From: Pseudocitrobacter corydidari
GTDB lineage: Bacteria > Pseudomonadota > Gammaproteobacteria > Enterobacterales > Enterobacteriaceae
Direction: 5' to 3'
Assembly: GCF_021172065.1 (NCBI RefSeq)
Contig: NZ_CP087880.1
Location: 1,402,583-1,466,582 of the forward strand
DNA: 64,000 nt
The notes beneath the pieces were generated by a model. That model saw only the letters and a program-made list of their open reading frames with translations. It was not told the origin of the DNA and did not search any database. How positions within the stretch are numbered: position 1 is the stretch's first letter; each line of letters opens with the position of its first letter. Of the stretch, positions 45,640 through 54,300 are shown piece by piece. A program made the position numbers and the translations under genes.

Positions 45640-46649
45640 TGGGCGTCGACCTCTCTATTATCTGGTTTGTGATTATCGTCTTCGCCACCCTGATGTACAT
45701 CGTGATGGATGGTTTTGATTTGGGGATCGGTATTTTGTTCCCCTTCACCCGCGATGCCGTCGATCGCGATGTGATGGTAAACAGCGTCGCCCCGGTGTGG
45801 GACGGCAACGAAACCTGGCTGGTGCTGGGCGGCGCGGCGCTGTTTGGCGCGTTTCCGTTGGCCTATGCGGTAATCATCGATGCGCTGACCATCCCGTTAT
45901 CGTTGATGCTGATCGGCCTGATTTTTCGCGGTGTGGCGTTTGAATTTCGCTTTAACGCGACGCCATCGCATCGCCCCTTCTGGGATAAAGCCTTTCTCGG
46001 CGGCTCTATTCTGGCGACATTCAGCCAGGGCGTAGTGGTCGGCGCGGTACTGAACGGTTTTCCGGTCGTTAACCGCACCTTCGCCGGTGGCCCCTTCGAC
46101 TGGCTGACGCCGTTTACGCTGTTCTGCGGATTGGGTCTGGTCGTGGCCTATGCCTTGCTGGGCGCAACCTGGCTGATCATGAAAAGTGAAGATCCATTGC
46201 AACGTATTATGCGCCGCCACGCGCGTGGGCTTTTGCTGGCGCAGCTGGCGGTGATTGCGGTGATTAGCGCGTGGACGCCGCTGGCGCATCCGGCCATTGC
46301 ACAACGCTGGTTTACGCTACCTAATCTGTGGTTCCTGTTGCCGGTTCCGTTGCTGGTGATGGCCGTAAGCCTGATCATCTGGCGTACGCTGGCCCGTCCG
46401 GAATGCCATGCCCAGCCGTTTGTCTTGACGCTGGTACTGATTTTCCTCGGTTTTAGCGGGCTTGGAATCAGCATCTGGCCGCATATTATTCCGCCCGATA
46501 TCACCCTGTGGCAGGCCGCCGCGCCGACGCAAAGCCAGGGCTTTATGCTGATTGGCGCCCTGCTGATTATTCCCATTATTCTGGTTTATACCTTCTGGAG
46601 CTACTACGTCTTCCGTGGGAAAGTGCAACATGGCGAGGGGTATCACTGA
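45639..46649 (+). CDS. Cytochrome bd quinol oxidase subunit II (CioB-like)
   Basis: A 336-residue CydB-family subunit with eight predicted helices. N-terminal blocks VMDGFDLGIGILFPF and VWDGNETWLVLGGAALFGAFPLAYA are diagnostic. It overlaps the subunit I stop by one base and its own stop overlaps the start of the small DUF2474 gene, so all three are translated as a unit. Confidence 0.92.
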   Translation: MGVDLSIIWFVIIVFATLMYIVMDGFDLGIGILFPFTRDAVDRDVMVNSVAPVWDGNETWLVLGGAALFGAFPLAYAVIIDALTIPLSLMLIGLIFRGVAFEFRFNATPSHRPFWDKAFLGGSILATFSQGVVVGAVLNGFPVVNRTFAGGPFDWLTPFTLFCGLGLVVAYALLGATWLIMKSEDPLQRIMRRHARGLLLAQLAVIAVISAWTPLAHPAIAQRWFTLPNLWFLLPVPLLVMAVSLIIWRTLARPECHAQPFVLTLVLIFLGFSGLGISIWPHIIPPDITLWQAAAPTQSQGFMLIGALLIIPIILVYTFWSYYVFRGKVQHGEGYH

Positions 46650-46774
46650 TGCAAAAATCATGGTTTCAGCGGCTATTCTGGCTGGCCGCAATCTGGGGCG
46701 GCAGCGTATTAACACTGGCCGTAGTGGGGTATTTATTTCGTTTAATGATGACGGCTGCCGGATTTAAATCCTGA
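46649..46774 (+). CDS. Small bd-oxidase-associated membrane peptide (DUF2474 family)
   Basis: A 41-residue single-span protein (MQKSWFQRLFWLAAIWGGSVLTLAVVGYLFRLMMTAAGFKS), start overlapping the subunit II stop. DUF2474 peptides follow cioAB in many bacteria and are the counterpart of CydX/AppX, stabilising the haem site. Third gene of the operon. Confidence 0.85.
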   Translation: MQKSWFQRLFWLAAIWGGSVLTLAVVGYLFRLMMTAAGFKS

Positions 46775-46794
46775 GGATACGAGACACAATCGGT

Positions 46795-46817
46795 CCCCTC
46801 TCCATATCGGAGAGGGG
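46795..46817. terminator. REP-like hairpin between the bd-oxidase operon and rlhA
   Basis: Perfect 9-bp stem CCCCTCTCC/GGAGAGGGG with a 5-bp loop, followed by TTAGCTTTTA on the plus strand. It belongs to the same intergenic repeat type as 14404-14424 and separates two convergent transcripts. Confidence 0.7.
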
Positions 46818-46824
46818 TTAGCTT

Positions 46825-48783
46825 TTACTTACGCTTAGGCAACGTCTTCAGCAGCTCATCCGGGCTGACCGACGCCACTATGCTTCCCGGCAGTGGCATC
46901 TTCAGGACGTGATTCTTCATTTTCCCGATCACATGCATTTCACACGGGCGACAATCAAACTTCAGCGTCAATACTTCATCACCGTGAACCAGCTGCATCG
47001 GCGTGGCGCGCCAGCTCTTAATGGAGCCTTTGGCCTGTTTCGGGCACAAATTAAAGGCAAAGCGCAGACAGTGTTTGGTGATCATCACCGGCACATCGCC
47101 CTTCTCTTCATGCGCTTCATACGCCGCATCGATAAGCTTCACGCCAAAGGTCTGATAGAACTCGCGCGCTTTGTGGTTGTAGACGTTTGCCAGGAAGCTA
47201 AGATGCGTTTCCGGATAGACCGGCGCTGGCGTACTGACCGGTTTACGGCTGCCACGTTGATACGCCGCCAGGCGCGCCGTTTCCAGCATCTCCACGGTTT
47301 CACGACGCAACTGATTCAGCACGCTGTTTGGGACAAACAACGCTTCCGCTAACTGCACGTCGGTGCGGCGCGGGTAATAACAGGTCTGGCCCAGTTTGGC
47401 GATGCCGTCCTGCAACTGACTCAGCGCTTTTTCCGCATTGTTGGCCGGGGCGAATTCACCATCCAGCGTATGGGTCACGCTGACGCCATCTTCGCTGGTC
47501 ATGGTCAGCACCAGTTGCTCCTGCCAACCCGACAGTTCAACGTCCACGCCAATGCGGCGTTCGCTGGATGTTTTCAGCAGCGCCTGCTGCCAGTTATGGT
47601 CAAGGTTACGGTTGAGGACGTGATTCGGACGCACCTTATGCAGATCGGCCGGCATTTCGTTTGGCCAGACACGATAGCGATTTTCACCGGTCTTCTCGAC
47701 CGTATTCGCACGGAAGCCCACTACTTCGCGTTTAATCAGCACGTTCAGGCCATCACCGTTGGCTAATGGTTCGGTCACTTCCACATCCAGGTGATCTTTG
47801 CTGACTTTCAGCACTTCACCGACCGGAAGACCGACGAACTTCGGCGAATCAAAGGCACCGATGTCACCTTTACGCGCGTTAACGAAATAATCCGTGCTGC
47901 CGCGATGGAATGTTTTATCGGTGGACGGAATAAAGAAATGCTCCGTACGCCCCGCAGAAGCGCGCGCCAGGTCGCCGCGTTCTTCAATAATCGCATCGAG
48001 CATCTGGCGATAATGGGCGGTGATATTTTTCACGTAGCTCATGTCTTTGTATCGCCCTTCAATTTTGAAGGAGCGGACACCCGCATCAATCAACGCGCCA
48101 AGGTTGGCGGTTTGATCGTTATCTTTCATCGACAGCAGATGTTTTTCGAACGCCACCACGCGGCCCTGATCGTCCTTCAGGGTATACGGCAGACGACAGG
48201 CCTGTGAGCAATCGCCACGGTTCGCGCTGCGCCCGGTCTGGGCGTGGGAGATATTGCACTGGCCGGAATAGGCCACACACAGCGCGCCATGAATAAAGAA
48301 TTCGATGGTCGCATCGGTGCTTTCATGGATTGCCTGAATCTGTTGCAGGTTCAGCTCGCGCGCCAGAACGATCTGACTGAAGCCCACTTCAGAAAGGAAT
48401 TTTGCTTTCTCAACGCTGCGGATATCGCACTGCGTACTGGCGTGCAGCTCAATCGGCGGAATATCTAACTGCAGTATGCCCATATCCTGCACAATCAATG
48501 CATCCACGCCGGTCTCGTAGAGATCGGTAATCAGCTTCTGCGCGGGCGCCAGCTCATCATCATGAAGAATGGTATTAAGCGTGATAAAAATCTTCGCACC
48601 GTAGCGATGGGCGAAAGGCACCAGTTCGGCAATATCACTCAGGCTGTTGCTGGCATTATGGCGAGCACCAAAGCCAGGGCCGCCGATATAAACCGCGTCC
48701 GCACCGTGAAGAATGGCTTCGCGGGCAATCGCCGTATCTCGGGCCGGGCTCAGTAATTCAAGATGATGGTTTTGCAGGCGCAT
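46825..48783 (-). CDS. rlhA: 23S rRNA 5-hydroxycytidine C2501 synthase RlhA (YdcP)
   Basis: A 652-residue peptidase-U32-family protein, colinear in recall with E. coli YdcP/RlhA, which hydroxylates C2501 of 23S rRNA. The U32 signature is EFFIHGALCVAYSGQCNISHAQTGRSANRGDCSQACRLPY; Cys residues here and in FDCRPCEMHVIGK are probable iron-sulfur ligands. I start it at 48783 (MRLQNHHLELLSPARD), matching the E. coli N-terminus; the frame stays open to 48852 without a ribosome site. It is monocistronic here. Confidence 0.93.
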   Translation of the reverse strand: MRLQNHHLELLSPARDTAIAREAILHGADAVYIGGPGFGARHNASNSLSDIAELVPFAHRYGAKIFITLNTILHDDELAPAQKLITDLYETGVDALIVQDMGILQLDIPPIELHASTQCDIRSVEKAKFLSEVGFSQIVLARELNLQQIQAIHESTDATIEFFIHGALCVAYSGQCNISHAQTGRSANRGDCSQACRLPYTLKDDQGRVVAFEKHLLSMKDNDQTANLGALIDAGVRSFKIEGRYKDMSYVKNITAHYRQMLDAIIEERGDLARASAGRTEHFFIPSTDKTFHRGSTDYFVNARKGDIGAFDSPKFVGLPVGEVLKVSKDHLDVEVTEPLANGDGLNVLIKREVVGFRANTVEKTGENRYRVWPNEMPADLHKVRPNHVLNRNLDHNWQQALLKTSSERRIGVDVELSGWQEQLVLTMTSEDGVSVTHTLDGEFAPANNAEKALSQLQDGIAKLGQTCYYPRRTDVQLAEALFVPNSVLNQLRRETVEMLETARLAAYQRGSRKPVSTPAPVYPETHLSFLANVYNHKAREFYQTFGVKLIDAAYEAHEEKGDVPVMITKHCLRFAFNLCPKQAKGSIKSWRATPMQLVHGDEVLTLKFDCRPCEMHVIGKMKNHVLKMPLPGSIVASVSPDELLKTLPKRK

Positions 48784-48972
48784 ACAGTCGTTATTATCCG
48801 TTGGGGTCAAAATGGCGGCTATTGTAGTCAGTTCCTGGCGCAGACCAAACACTTTTCCACCACCTCTGCGCGGTCAATTTCTCTTTTCCGGCAAAGTATC
48901 GAAGAATTAACTATTTCCGCGCACACACCGGGCCGATTACAGTGACTGCGTATTCCGGATTTCCTCGTCACG

Positions 48973-49554
48973 TTATTGATGATTTCTGTCTCTATGACGC
49001 ACCGCAAGCTCGCTTGCGGTTTTTTCTTTTGGGTAGTGAATCAACGAATGAAAATGCGCGGGCTGGTCGCTGCTGTTGCGATAAGCATGCGCTTCGTCAC
49101 CGGCAAAACGTAACCCTTCTCCTGGCGTCAGGCTGCGCCACACACCCGCCACGCGCATATCGAGCGTACCGCTAATGGCAACGACGTGCTCAATGACGCC
49201 CTTTTCATGCGGCGTCGATTCGCTTAACGCGCCGGGGGCCAGCACGATAGAAAAGTGGTCAAAGCACAGTTCCGGGTCCCACGGAAAAACAGGCGTAACG
49301 ACCATCGCCCGCTGCTGCGGATCAAACGCGCCGGGCACCTCAACCTGCGGAGGCGTGATAAAAACTGAAAACGGTACATTCAAGCCAGTGGCGATTTTCC
49401 ACAACGTCGCCACCGTCGGGCTGGATTCATTACGCTCGATTTGCCCCAGCATCGCTTTAGACACGCCCGTCTCTTCCGCCAGCCGCGACAGGCTCCACTC
49501 GCGCTGCTGGCGCAGGGATTTCAGTGTGGCTGACAGATGTTGTGCAATATTCAT
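48973..49554 (-). CDS. sutR: XRE-cupin regulator SutR (YdcN)
   Basis: A 193-residue regulator. The N-terminal helix-turn-helix is REWSLSRLAEETGVSKAMLGQIERNESSPTVATLWKIA, and the C-terminal half is a cupin (STPHEKGVIEHVV...FHSLIHYP). E. coli SutR is linked to sulfur utilisation. This protein runs about 15 residues beyond the E. coli end (EKTASELAVRHRDRNHQ), and the extension is coded across a terminator-like hairpin on the other strand. It is divergent from ydcO with twin operator-like sites between. Confidence 0.9.
   Translation of the reverse strand: MNIAQHLSATLKSLRQQREWSLSRLAEETGVSKAMLGQIERNESSPTVATLWKIATGLNVPFSVFITPPQVEVPGAFDPQQRAMVVTPVFPWDPELCFDHFSIVLAPGALSESTPHEKGVIEHVVAISGTLDMRVAGVWRSLTPGEGLRFAGDEAHAYRNSSDQPAHFHSLIHYPKEKTASELAVRHRDRNHQ
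49001..49026 (+). terminator. Rho-independent-like hairpin inside the sutR 3' end
   Basis: Stem ACCGCAAGC/GCTTGCGGT (9 bp) with a TC loop, followed by six T residues on the plus strand. It lies within sutR coding sequence, antisense to it, so it would stop plus-strand transcripts entering sutR; no plus-strand gene is seen immediately upstream. Confidence 0.55.
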
Positions 49555-49625
49555 ATCACCTCTCCAGTGCAGAAACGGCTTTATTATATCAAAGGTTTAC
49601 TGATCACCCTGTGATAATCATCATG

Positions 49626-49680
49626 ACTTGTGCGCTATAACGCTCAATGCTACAGTGTTTTTGGACGTTATAACGCACAA
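49626..49680. promoter_or_regulatory. Twin operator in the sutR-ydcO divergent promoter
   Basis: GCGCTATAACGC (49631-49642) and CGTTATAACG (49665-49674, a perfect palindrome) are two copies of one element; they sit within a larger dyad whose outer arms are CTTGTGCG/CGCACAAG (49626-49633, 49673-49680). The centre-to-centre distance of about 33 bp is three helical turns. SutR is the obvious candidate ligand. Confidence 0.65.
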
Positions 49681-49689
49681 GAGGTTTGC

Positions 49690-50856
49690 ATGTTCACTCG
49701 TTTCTGTCCCTTCCCGACGTTGCTGGCGGGGTTTGTCGCCGTGCTGGTGGGCTACGCCAGCTCAGCCGCTATCATCTGGCAGGCCGCTGCCGCTGCGGGG
49801 GCAAACGCTTCGCAAATTGCCGGATGGATGACGGCGTTAGGGCTGGCGATGGGGATCAGCACGCTGGCGCTGACGCTCTGGAAAAAAGCGCCCATTTTAA
49901 CGGCCTGGTCGACGCCAGGCGCAGCGTTACTGGTGGGCGGCTTACAGGGCGCAACGCTCAACGAGGCGGTGGGGATTTTTATCTTCGCTAACGCGCTGAT
50001 TGTATTGTGCGGCGTGACCGGATTATTTGCCCGGTTAATGAAATTAATTCCACATTCGCTGGCGGCGGCGATGCTGGCGGGGATCTTACTGCGTTTTGGC
50101 CTACAGGCGTTTTCCAGCCTGCAAAATCACCTCGTCTTGAGCGGCAGCATGCTGGTAGCCTGGCTTCTCTGTAAAGCTTTTGCCCCGCGTTATGCGGTGG
50201 TCGCCGCGCTGGTCGTGGGAAGCCTCGCGGCCTGGATGAGCGGTGAGGTTCAGCGCAATACGCTCTCTTTCGCCCTCGTTGCGCCTGAATTTATCTCACC
50301 TCATTTTTCCCCCGCGCTGCTGCTAAGCGTCGGAGTCCCCTTTTTTCTGGTCACCATGGCCTCACAGAACGCGCCGGGATTTGCCACATTGCAGGCTTCG
50401 GGCTATCACATTCCCGCCTCCCCGCTGATCGTCTTTACCGGGGGGCTGGCGTTGCTGTTCGCGCCGTTCGGCGTGTATTCCGTCTGTATCGCCGCGATTA
50501 CCGCGGCTATTTGCCAAAGCCCGGACGCGCATCCACAAGCCGCGCAACGCTGGCGGGCCGCTGCGGCTGCCGGGGTGTTTTACCTGTTGGCCGGTCTATT
50601 TGGCGGGTCGATAACGGCGTTGATGGCGTCGCTTCCCACCGCCTGGATTGAGATGCTGGCAGGGCTGGCGCTGCTCGGAACCCTGAGCGGCAGCCTGTAT
50701 CAGGCGCTGCAACAGGCGAATGAGCGTGATGCCGCCATGGTCACCTTTTTGGTCACCGCCAGCGGGCTGACGCTCGCCGGCGTCGGTTCGGCTTTCTGGG
50801 GATTGATACTCGGTGGCGCAAGTTACGCCGTGTTATCACAGGTGCGCCGCGCGTAG
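49690..50856 (+). CDS. ydcO: BenE-family inner-membrane transporter YdcO
   Basis: A 388-residue protein with about twelve helices, of the benzoate:H+ symporter (BenE) family and colinear with E. coli YdcO. Conserved blocks: GYASSAAIIWQAA, GWMTALGLAMG, AWSTPGAALL, LLRFGLQAF, VTMASQNAPGFA and FGVYSVCIAAITAAICQSP. I start it at 49690 with an AGAGG site; the frame opens at 49630 through the operator region. The substrate is not known; aromatic acids would fit. It overlaps the convergent AraC gene by 21 bp. Confidence 0.92.
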   Translation: MFTRFCPFPTLLAGFVAVLVGYASSAAIIWQAAAAAGANASQIAGWMTALGLAMGISTLALTLWKKAPILTAWSTPGAALLVGGLQGATLNEAVGIFIFANALIVLCGVTGLFARLMKLIPHSLAAAMLAGILLRFGLQAFSSLQNHLVLSGSMLVAWLLCKAFAPRYAVVAALVVGSLAAWMSGEVQRNTLSFALVAPEFISPHFSPALLLSVGVPFFLVTMASQNAPGFATLQASGYHIPASPLIVFTGGLALLFAPFGVYSVCIAAITAAICQSPDAHPQAAQRWRAAAAAGVFYLLAGLFGGSITALMASLPTAWIEMLAGLALLGTLSGSLYQALQQANERDAAMVTFLVTASGLTLAGVGSAFWGLILGGASYAVLSQVRRA

Positions 50857-51708
50857 CTGCGATGGCGTAACGCCCTGCACGCGCTTAAAACGATTACTGA
50901 AATGGCTGGCCGAGCTAAACCCGCAGGCCAGCGCGATGTCGGTCAGCGGCAACGCGGTCGTTCGCACCAGTTGTTCAGCATGATCCATGCGTCGTTGCAT
51001 CACATACTGGTGCGGCGCCAGGCCGGTTGACTGACGAAACATTCGCGCAAAATGGTATTCACTGAGTGCGGCCTGTGCTGCCAATTCGGCAAGCGTCAGC
51101 GGTTGCGACAGATTAGCGTCAATCCACGCCAGCACATTGCGCAACACCGACGGTGCCAGGCCACCCGTCACCGCAGGCAGTCGCCACTGAACGGAGGCGT
51201 AATTCTGAATAAGATGTGTCAGCAGCAGTGTACTGGCGCTGCTCAATGCCAGCTGATTCGCAGGTTGCTGCCAGTCACAGCTCAGCAGGAACTGACGATA
51301 AAGCGCGGTGATTTTCGCGTCATCGGCAAAGGATTTTTCATCAAGCTGAATAGCCGTCGGGCTTCGGTCCCAGATCTGTTCGCCAATGTGTTTCAGATGG
51401 CGATCGGTGCAATAGAGGTGAACAAAAGAGAGGTCGCCGCGAATATCCCACGTCGATTCACAGGCCTGCGGCATCAGGCAAAAGCGGTCCGGTCCGCCGC
51501 CATTTTTCCAGCCGTGCGGTGTTTTCTGATAACTTTCATAGCCATCCGCTACATAAAGACTCAGCGTATGATGATCGCTTTCAACGGTGACAGTGTCACA
51601 ATTATTGTACCAGGCCGCAAGCTGGATACCTGAATTAAGCACAACTGTGTCGCGCAGCACGGCGTTCTGACTTTGCAGGCGTTCCAGAGTAGCGTAGGAA
51701 TGGGTCAT
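50836..51708 (-). CDS. AraC-family transcriptional regulator
   Basis: A 290-residue regulator with an N-terminal ligand-binding domain and a C-terminal double helix-turn-helix (LAELAAQAALSEYHFARMFRQSTGLAPHQYVMQRRMDHAEQLVRTTALPLTDIALACGFSSASHFSNRFKRVQGVTPSQLR). It is divergent from the EamA transporter gene with a 182-bp shared region, so it probably activates that exporter. I know no named orthologue. Confidence 0.85.
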   Translation of the reverse strand: MTHSYATLERLQSQNAVLRDTVVLNSGIQLAAWYNNCDTVTVESDHHTLSLYVADGYESYQKTPHGWKNGGGPDRFCLMPQACESTWDIRGDLSFVHLYCTDRHLKHIGEQIWDRSPTAIQLDEKSFADDAKITALYRQFLLSCDWQQPANQLALSSASTLLLTHLIQNYASVQWRLPAVTGGLAPSVLRNVLAWIDANLSQPLTLAELAAQAALSEYHFARMFRQSTGLAPHQYVMQRRMDHAEQLVRTTALPLTDIALACGFSSASHFSNRFKRVQGVTPSQLRAAHL

Positions 51709-51890
51709 TAGCGGTCTGTTTCACAGTAATTCATAGACCTAGTCTATGTAGCGACGCGCCTGATTGCCAGAGTTGTTCGACTCTGCTCACAAAAAATCCG
51801 CAAGAATTTGCAAGTCAGTGGCAAGGCGCTGCAAGCGTCACCCAGCAAGACGCGTCAAACTGCGTTTTTCTGGGTTATTGAGGAACGCGC

Positions 51891-52799
51891 ATGAACGCAC
51901 TGCTCTACATACTGGTTGTCGCCATCTGGGGCACGACGTGGATCGCCATTTTTTTACAACAGGGCCCGGTACCGGCTACCGTGTCTATCTTCTGGCGCTT
52001 CGCGATTGCCAGCATCACCATGTTGACCATTCTGCTTTTAACGCGCCGTTTGCGCAGTCTGGCCTTACGCGACCATCTTTTCTGCATCCTGCAAGGCTGC
52101 TGTGTGTTCGGCTTTAATTTCTGGTGTTTTTACACCGCCGCAAGCTGGATTAACACCGGGCTGGAATCGGTGATTTTCTCTATGGCGGTGCTGTTTAACG
52201 CCATCAACAGTTTCCTCTTTTTCCGCCAGACGCCGCCGGGGCGCTTTTACCTTGCCGCACTGCTGGGGCTGGCGGGGATTATCACCCTGTTCTGGGACGA
52301 TCTTCAGCTCTCCGGGCTCAGCAGTACGATGCTGCCAGGCATTCTGTTGAGCGCGCTTGGCACGTATGGCTTCTCGCTGGGAAATATGCTCAGCATCCGC
52401 CACCAGCGACGCGGCCTGGAAACGCTCACCACCAATAGCTGGGCGATGCTCTACGGCACACTGATTATCGGGCTAATCGCCCTGCTGCGCGGTGATAACT
52501 TTACGCCACAGTGGACTTTCAGCTATCTTGGCGCCCTTTTCTACCTGGCGATTTTCGGCTCGGTGATTGCCTTTGGCGCTTACTTCACTCTGGTCGGCAG
52601 AATTGGCGCCAGCAACGCGGCGTACAGTACGCTGCTGTTTCCGCTGGTCGCACTGACGCTCTCTACCATTTACGAAGGTTATCAGTGGCATGCCAACGCC
52701 ATTATCGGGCTGGTGCTGATTTTGGTGGGAAATCTGGTGATGTTTGCGCGGGTGCCTGCGGGGTTTATCAAGCCGCGCCTGAAAATGAAACGAGCGTAA
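51891..52799 (+). CDS. EamA/DMT-family transporter
   Basis: A 302-residue protein with ten predicted helices and two EamA repeats: one starting WGTTWIAIFLQQGPVP, the second at GILLSALGTYGFSLGNML and ending in the YEGYQWHANAIIGLVLILVGNLV repeat. Members export amino acids or metabolites. GAGGAACGCGC precedes the start. The divergent AraC gene is its likely regulator; the substrate is unknown. Confidence 0.85.
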   Translation: MNALLYILVVAIWGTTWIAIFLQQGPVPATVSIFWRFAIASITMLTILLLTRRLRSLALRDHLFCILQGCCVFGFNFWCFYTAASWINTGLESVIFSMAVLFNAINSFLFFRQTPPGRFYLAALLGLAGIITLFWDDLQLSGLSSTMLPGILLSALGTYGFSLGNMLSIRHQRRGLETLTTNSWAMLYGTLIIGLIALLRGDNFTPQWTFSYLGALFYLAIFGSVIAFGAYFTLVGRIGASNAAYSTLLFPLVALTLSTIYEGYQWHANAIIGLVLILVGNLVMFARVPAGFIKPRLKMKRA

Positions 52800-52830
52800 A
52801 AAACTGGGTGGCTTACGCCACCCAATTTTC
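52798..52830. terminator. Bidirectional terminator between the EamA gene and ydcL
   Basis: Perfect 8-bp stem TGGGTGGC/GCCACCCA with a TTAC loop, followed by ATTTTC on the plus strand and by TTTTTT on the minus strand. Confidence 0.88.
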
Positions 52831-52832
52831 GA

Positions 52833-53501
52833 TTACTTCATTGCCGGGTCGAATTTAACGGCATCCACCGCCATATCGTCGATGGTCTTTTTCAGGGTTT
52901 GCAGCGTCATTGGGGTATTCTCATTGTTGAGATCTTTCCCTTCGCCTTTACGCACCACTTTCACCACCGGTTTATTGGTTGCCGCATCGATCAACTCACC
53001 TTCAAAGAAGAGATGGGTGTCCATAGTACGGTGACCGGTCGCCATTTGGGTACCGGCAACCACTAACGCAATTGGCACCACTTCGTAGAACTGGAGCCCT
53101 TCATTGCTGGAATCGACGGCGGTAATTGCACCACGGAAGATCAGGCTACGTGGCCCAGGGGTGGCAACGATTTTTTTATGCTGTGAGACAGCCTGCTTAA
53201 TCTGTTGATCGGTGTAGTTACGAATATCATCCAGCGCCTTTTGACCAATCTGGGTGCTCGGTTTAGGCGTTGGATAATAGACCACAGGGTTATAAACAAT
53301 ACTGTCGTAATTTTTGGGATTGTAATTAGGATCCACCCAGCGCAGGGTCGGCTTGCCCGTTGCGGAGGTGGTTTCCTGCAAATTCGAATAATCTTTTAAA
53401 AAACCGGAATACTGCGTAGGTTCCGCGACTTTTGACGCACAACCAGACAGAGCAATCACGCCGGCAAGGGCCGCAACTTTGAAGAACGTATGAGTACGCA
53501 T
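52833..53501 (-). CDS. ydcL: DUF3313 lipoprotein YdcL
   Basis: A 222-residue lipoprotein with signal MRTHTFFKVAALAGVIALSGCAS and lipobox LSGC. It is colinear in recall with E. coli YdcL (same length, YSGFL, ETTSATGKP, LRWVDP, PRSLIFRGAIT, VVPIALVVAGTQMATGHRTMDT). Function unknown; outer-membrane location is likely since Ala follows the lipidated Cys and Ser. The gene follows tehB on the same strand after a terminator. Confidence 0.93.
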   Translation of the reverse strand: MRTHTFFKVAALAGVIALSGCASKVAEPTQYSGFLKDYSNLQETTSATGKPTLRWVDPNYNPKNYDSIVYNPVVYYPTPKPSTQIGQKALDDIRNYTDQQIKQAVSQHKKIVATPGPRSLIFRGAITAVDSSNEGLQFYEVVPIALVVAGTQMATGHRTMDTHLFFEGELIDAATNKPVVKVVRKGEGKDLNNENTPMTLQTLKKTIDDMAVDAVKFDPAMK

Positions 53502-53623
53502 GGGGTTGTTCCTGATAGAGGTACGATTTCAAAAGAGTTATAGCAAAGGAATGAACAGCCTGTTGTTGCAAAAATGGTTGTTGCTCGCAATTTATAGAAA
53601 AAAAATAATTAGTTAGCAGGCGA

Positions 53624-53661
53624 ATAAAAAAATTACCGGCATAATTATTAGCCGGTAATTT
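53624..53661 (-). terminator. Terminator of tehAB
   Basis: 11-bp stem AAATTACCGGC/GCCGGTAATTT with a 10-bp loop, followed on the minus strand by TTTTTATTCG; 37 bp after the tehB stop. Confidence 0.85.
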
Positions 53662-53697
53662 GTGATATGAAAAAGTGAATAGTGGAACTTTTAGCTG

Positions 53698-54300
53698 TTA
53701 TGCCGTTTTTTGCGCCAGCATTGTGGCAAAACGCAGTTTAATGCGATTGCCATTGGCATCAGTGCGATGCAGTTCACCTGGATTCTCGTTGTATTTTAGG
53801 AAATTCCAACCTGCATAGTAGTGACGTAACTCCCCGGCTTTAAACGCAAAAGGGAAACCCACGGTACAAGGATAATCTTCAGTATCCATCGCCGCGACAA
53901 TCAGGTTATATCCGCCAGGCTTAGTGCAACGCTGCATATTCGCAATCAAGCCAGGGATCGTTTCCGGCTGCAGGAACATCAACACAACGGTAGAAAGAAT
54001 AAAATCGTATTCCCCTTCAAAGCTCAGCGCATTGAGATCTTTAATCGCCGATTGCAAATTCTCCAGCCCTTCTTCACGGCGGATGGATTCCAGATTATTG
54101 ATGCTTGCCGGATTCTTATCCCATGCCGTAACGTCAAAACCATTTGCCGCGAGATAGAGCGCGTTACGCCCGTTACCGCAGCCGAGATCCAACGTTTTGC
54201 CAGGCGTAATCACTTTCGCCGCCTCCAGCACCTCGGAGTGCGTGCGGGTCAGGCCATATTTTTCGCTAAAGTAGTTTTCATCACGAATCGTCATCATCAA
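53698..54300 (-). CDS. tehB: Tellurite methyltransferase TehB
   Basis: A SAM-dependent methyltransferase of about 200 residues; motif I is [18 protein letters not shown] and the following Asp in VTAWDKN binds the ribose. E. coli TehB methylates tellurite and selenium compounds. Three ATGs in a row (54300, 54297, 54294) overlap the tehA stop; AAGGA best fits the third, giving MTIRDENYF as in E. coli. Confidence 0.93.
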   Translation of the reverse strand: MMMTIRDENYFSEKYGLTRTHSEVLEAAKVITPGKTLDLGCGNGRNALYLAANGFDVTAWDKNPASINNLESIRREEGLENLQSAIKDLNALSFEGEYDFILSTVVLMFLQPETIPGLIANMQRCTKPGGYNLIVAAMDTEDYPCTVGFPFAFKAGELRHYYAGWNFLKYNENPGELHRTDANGNRIKLRFATMLAQKTA

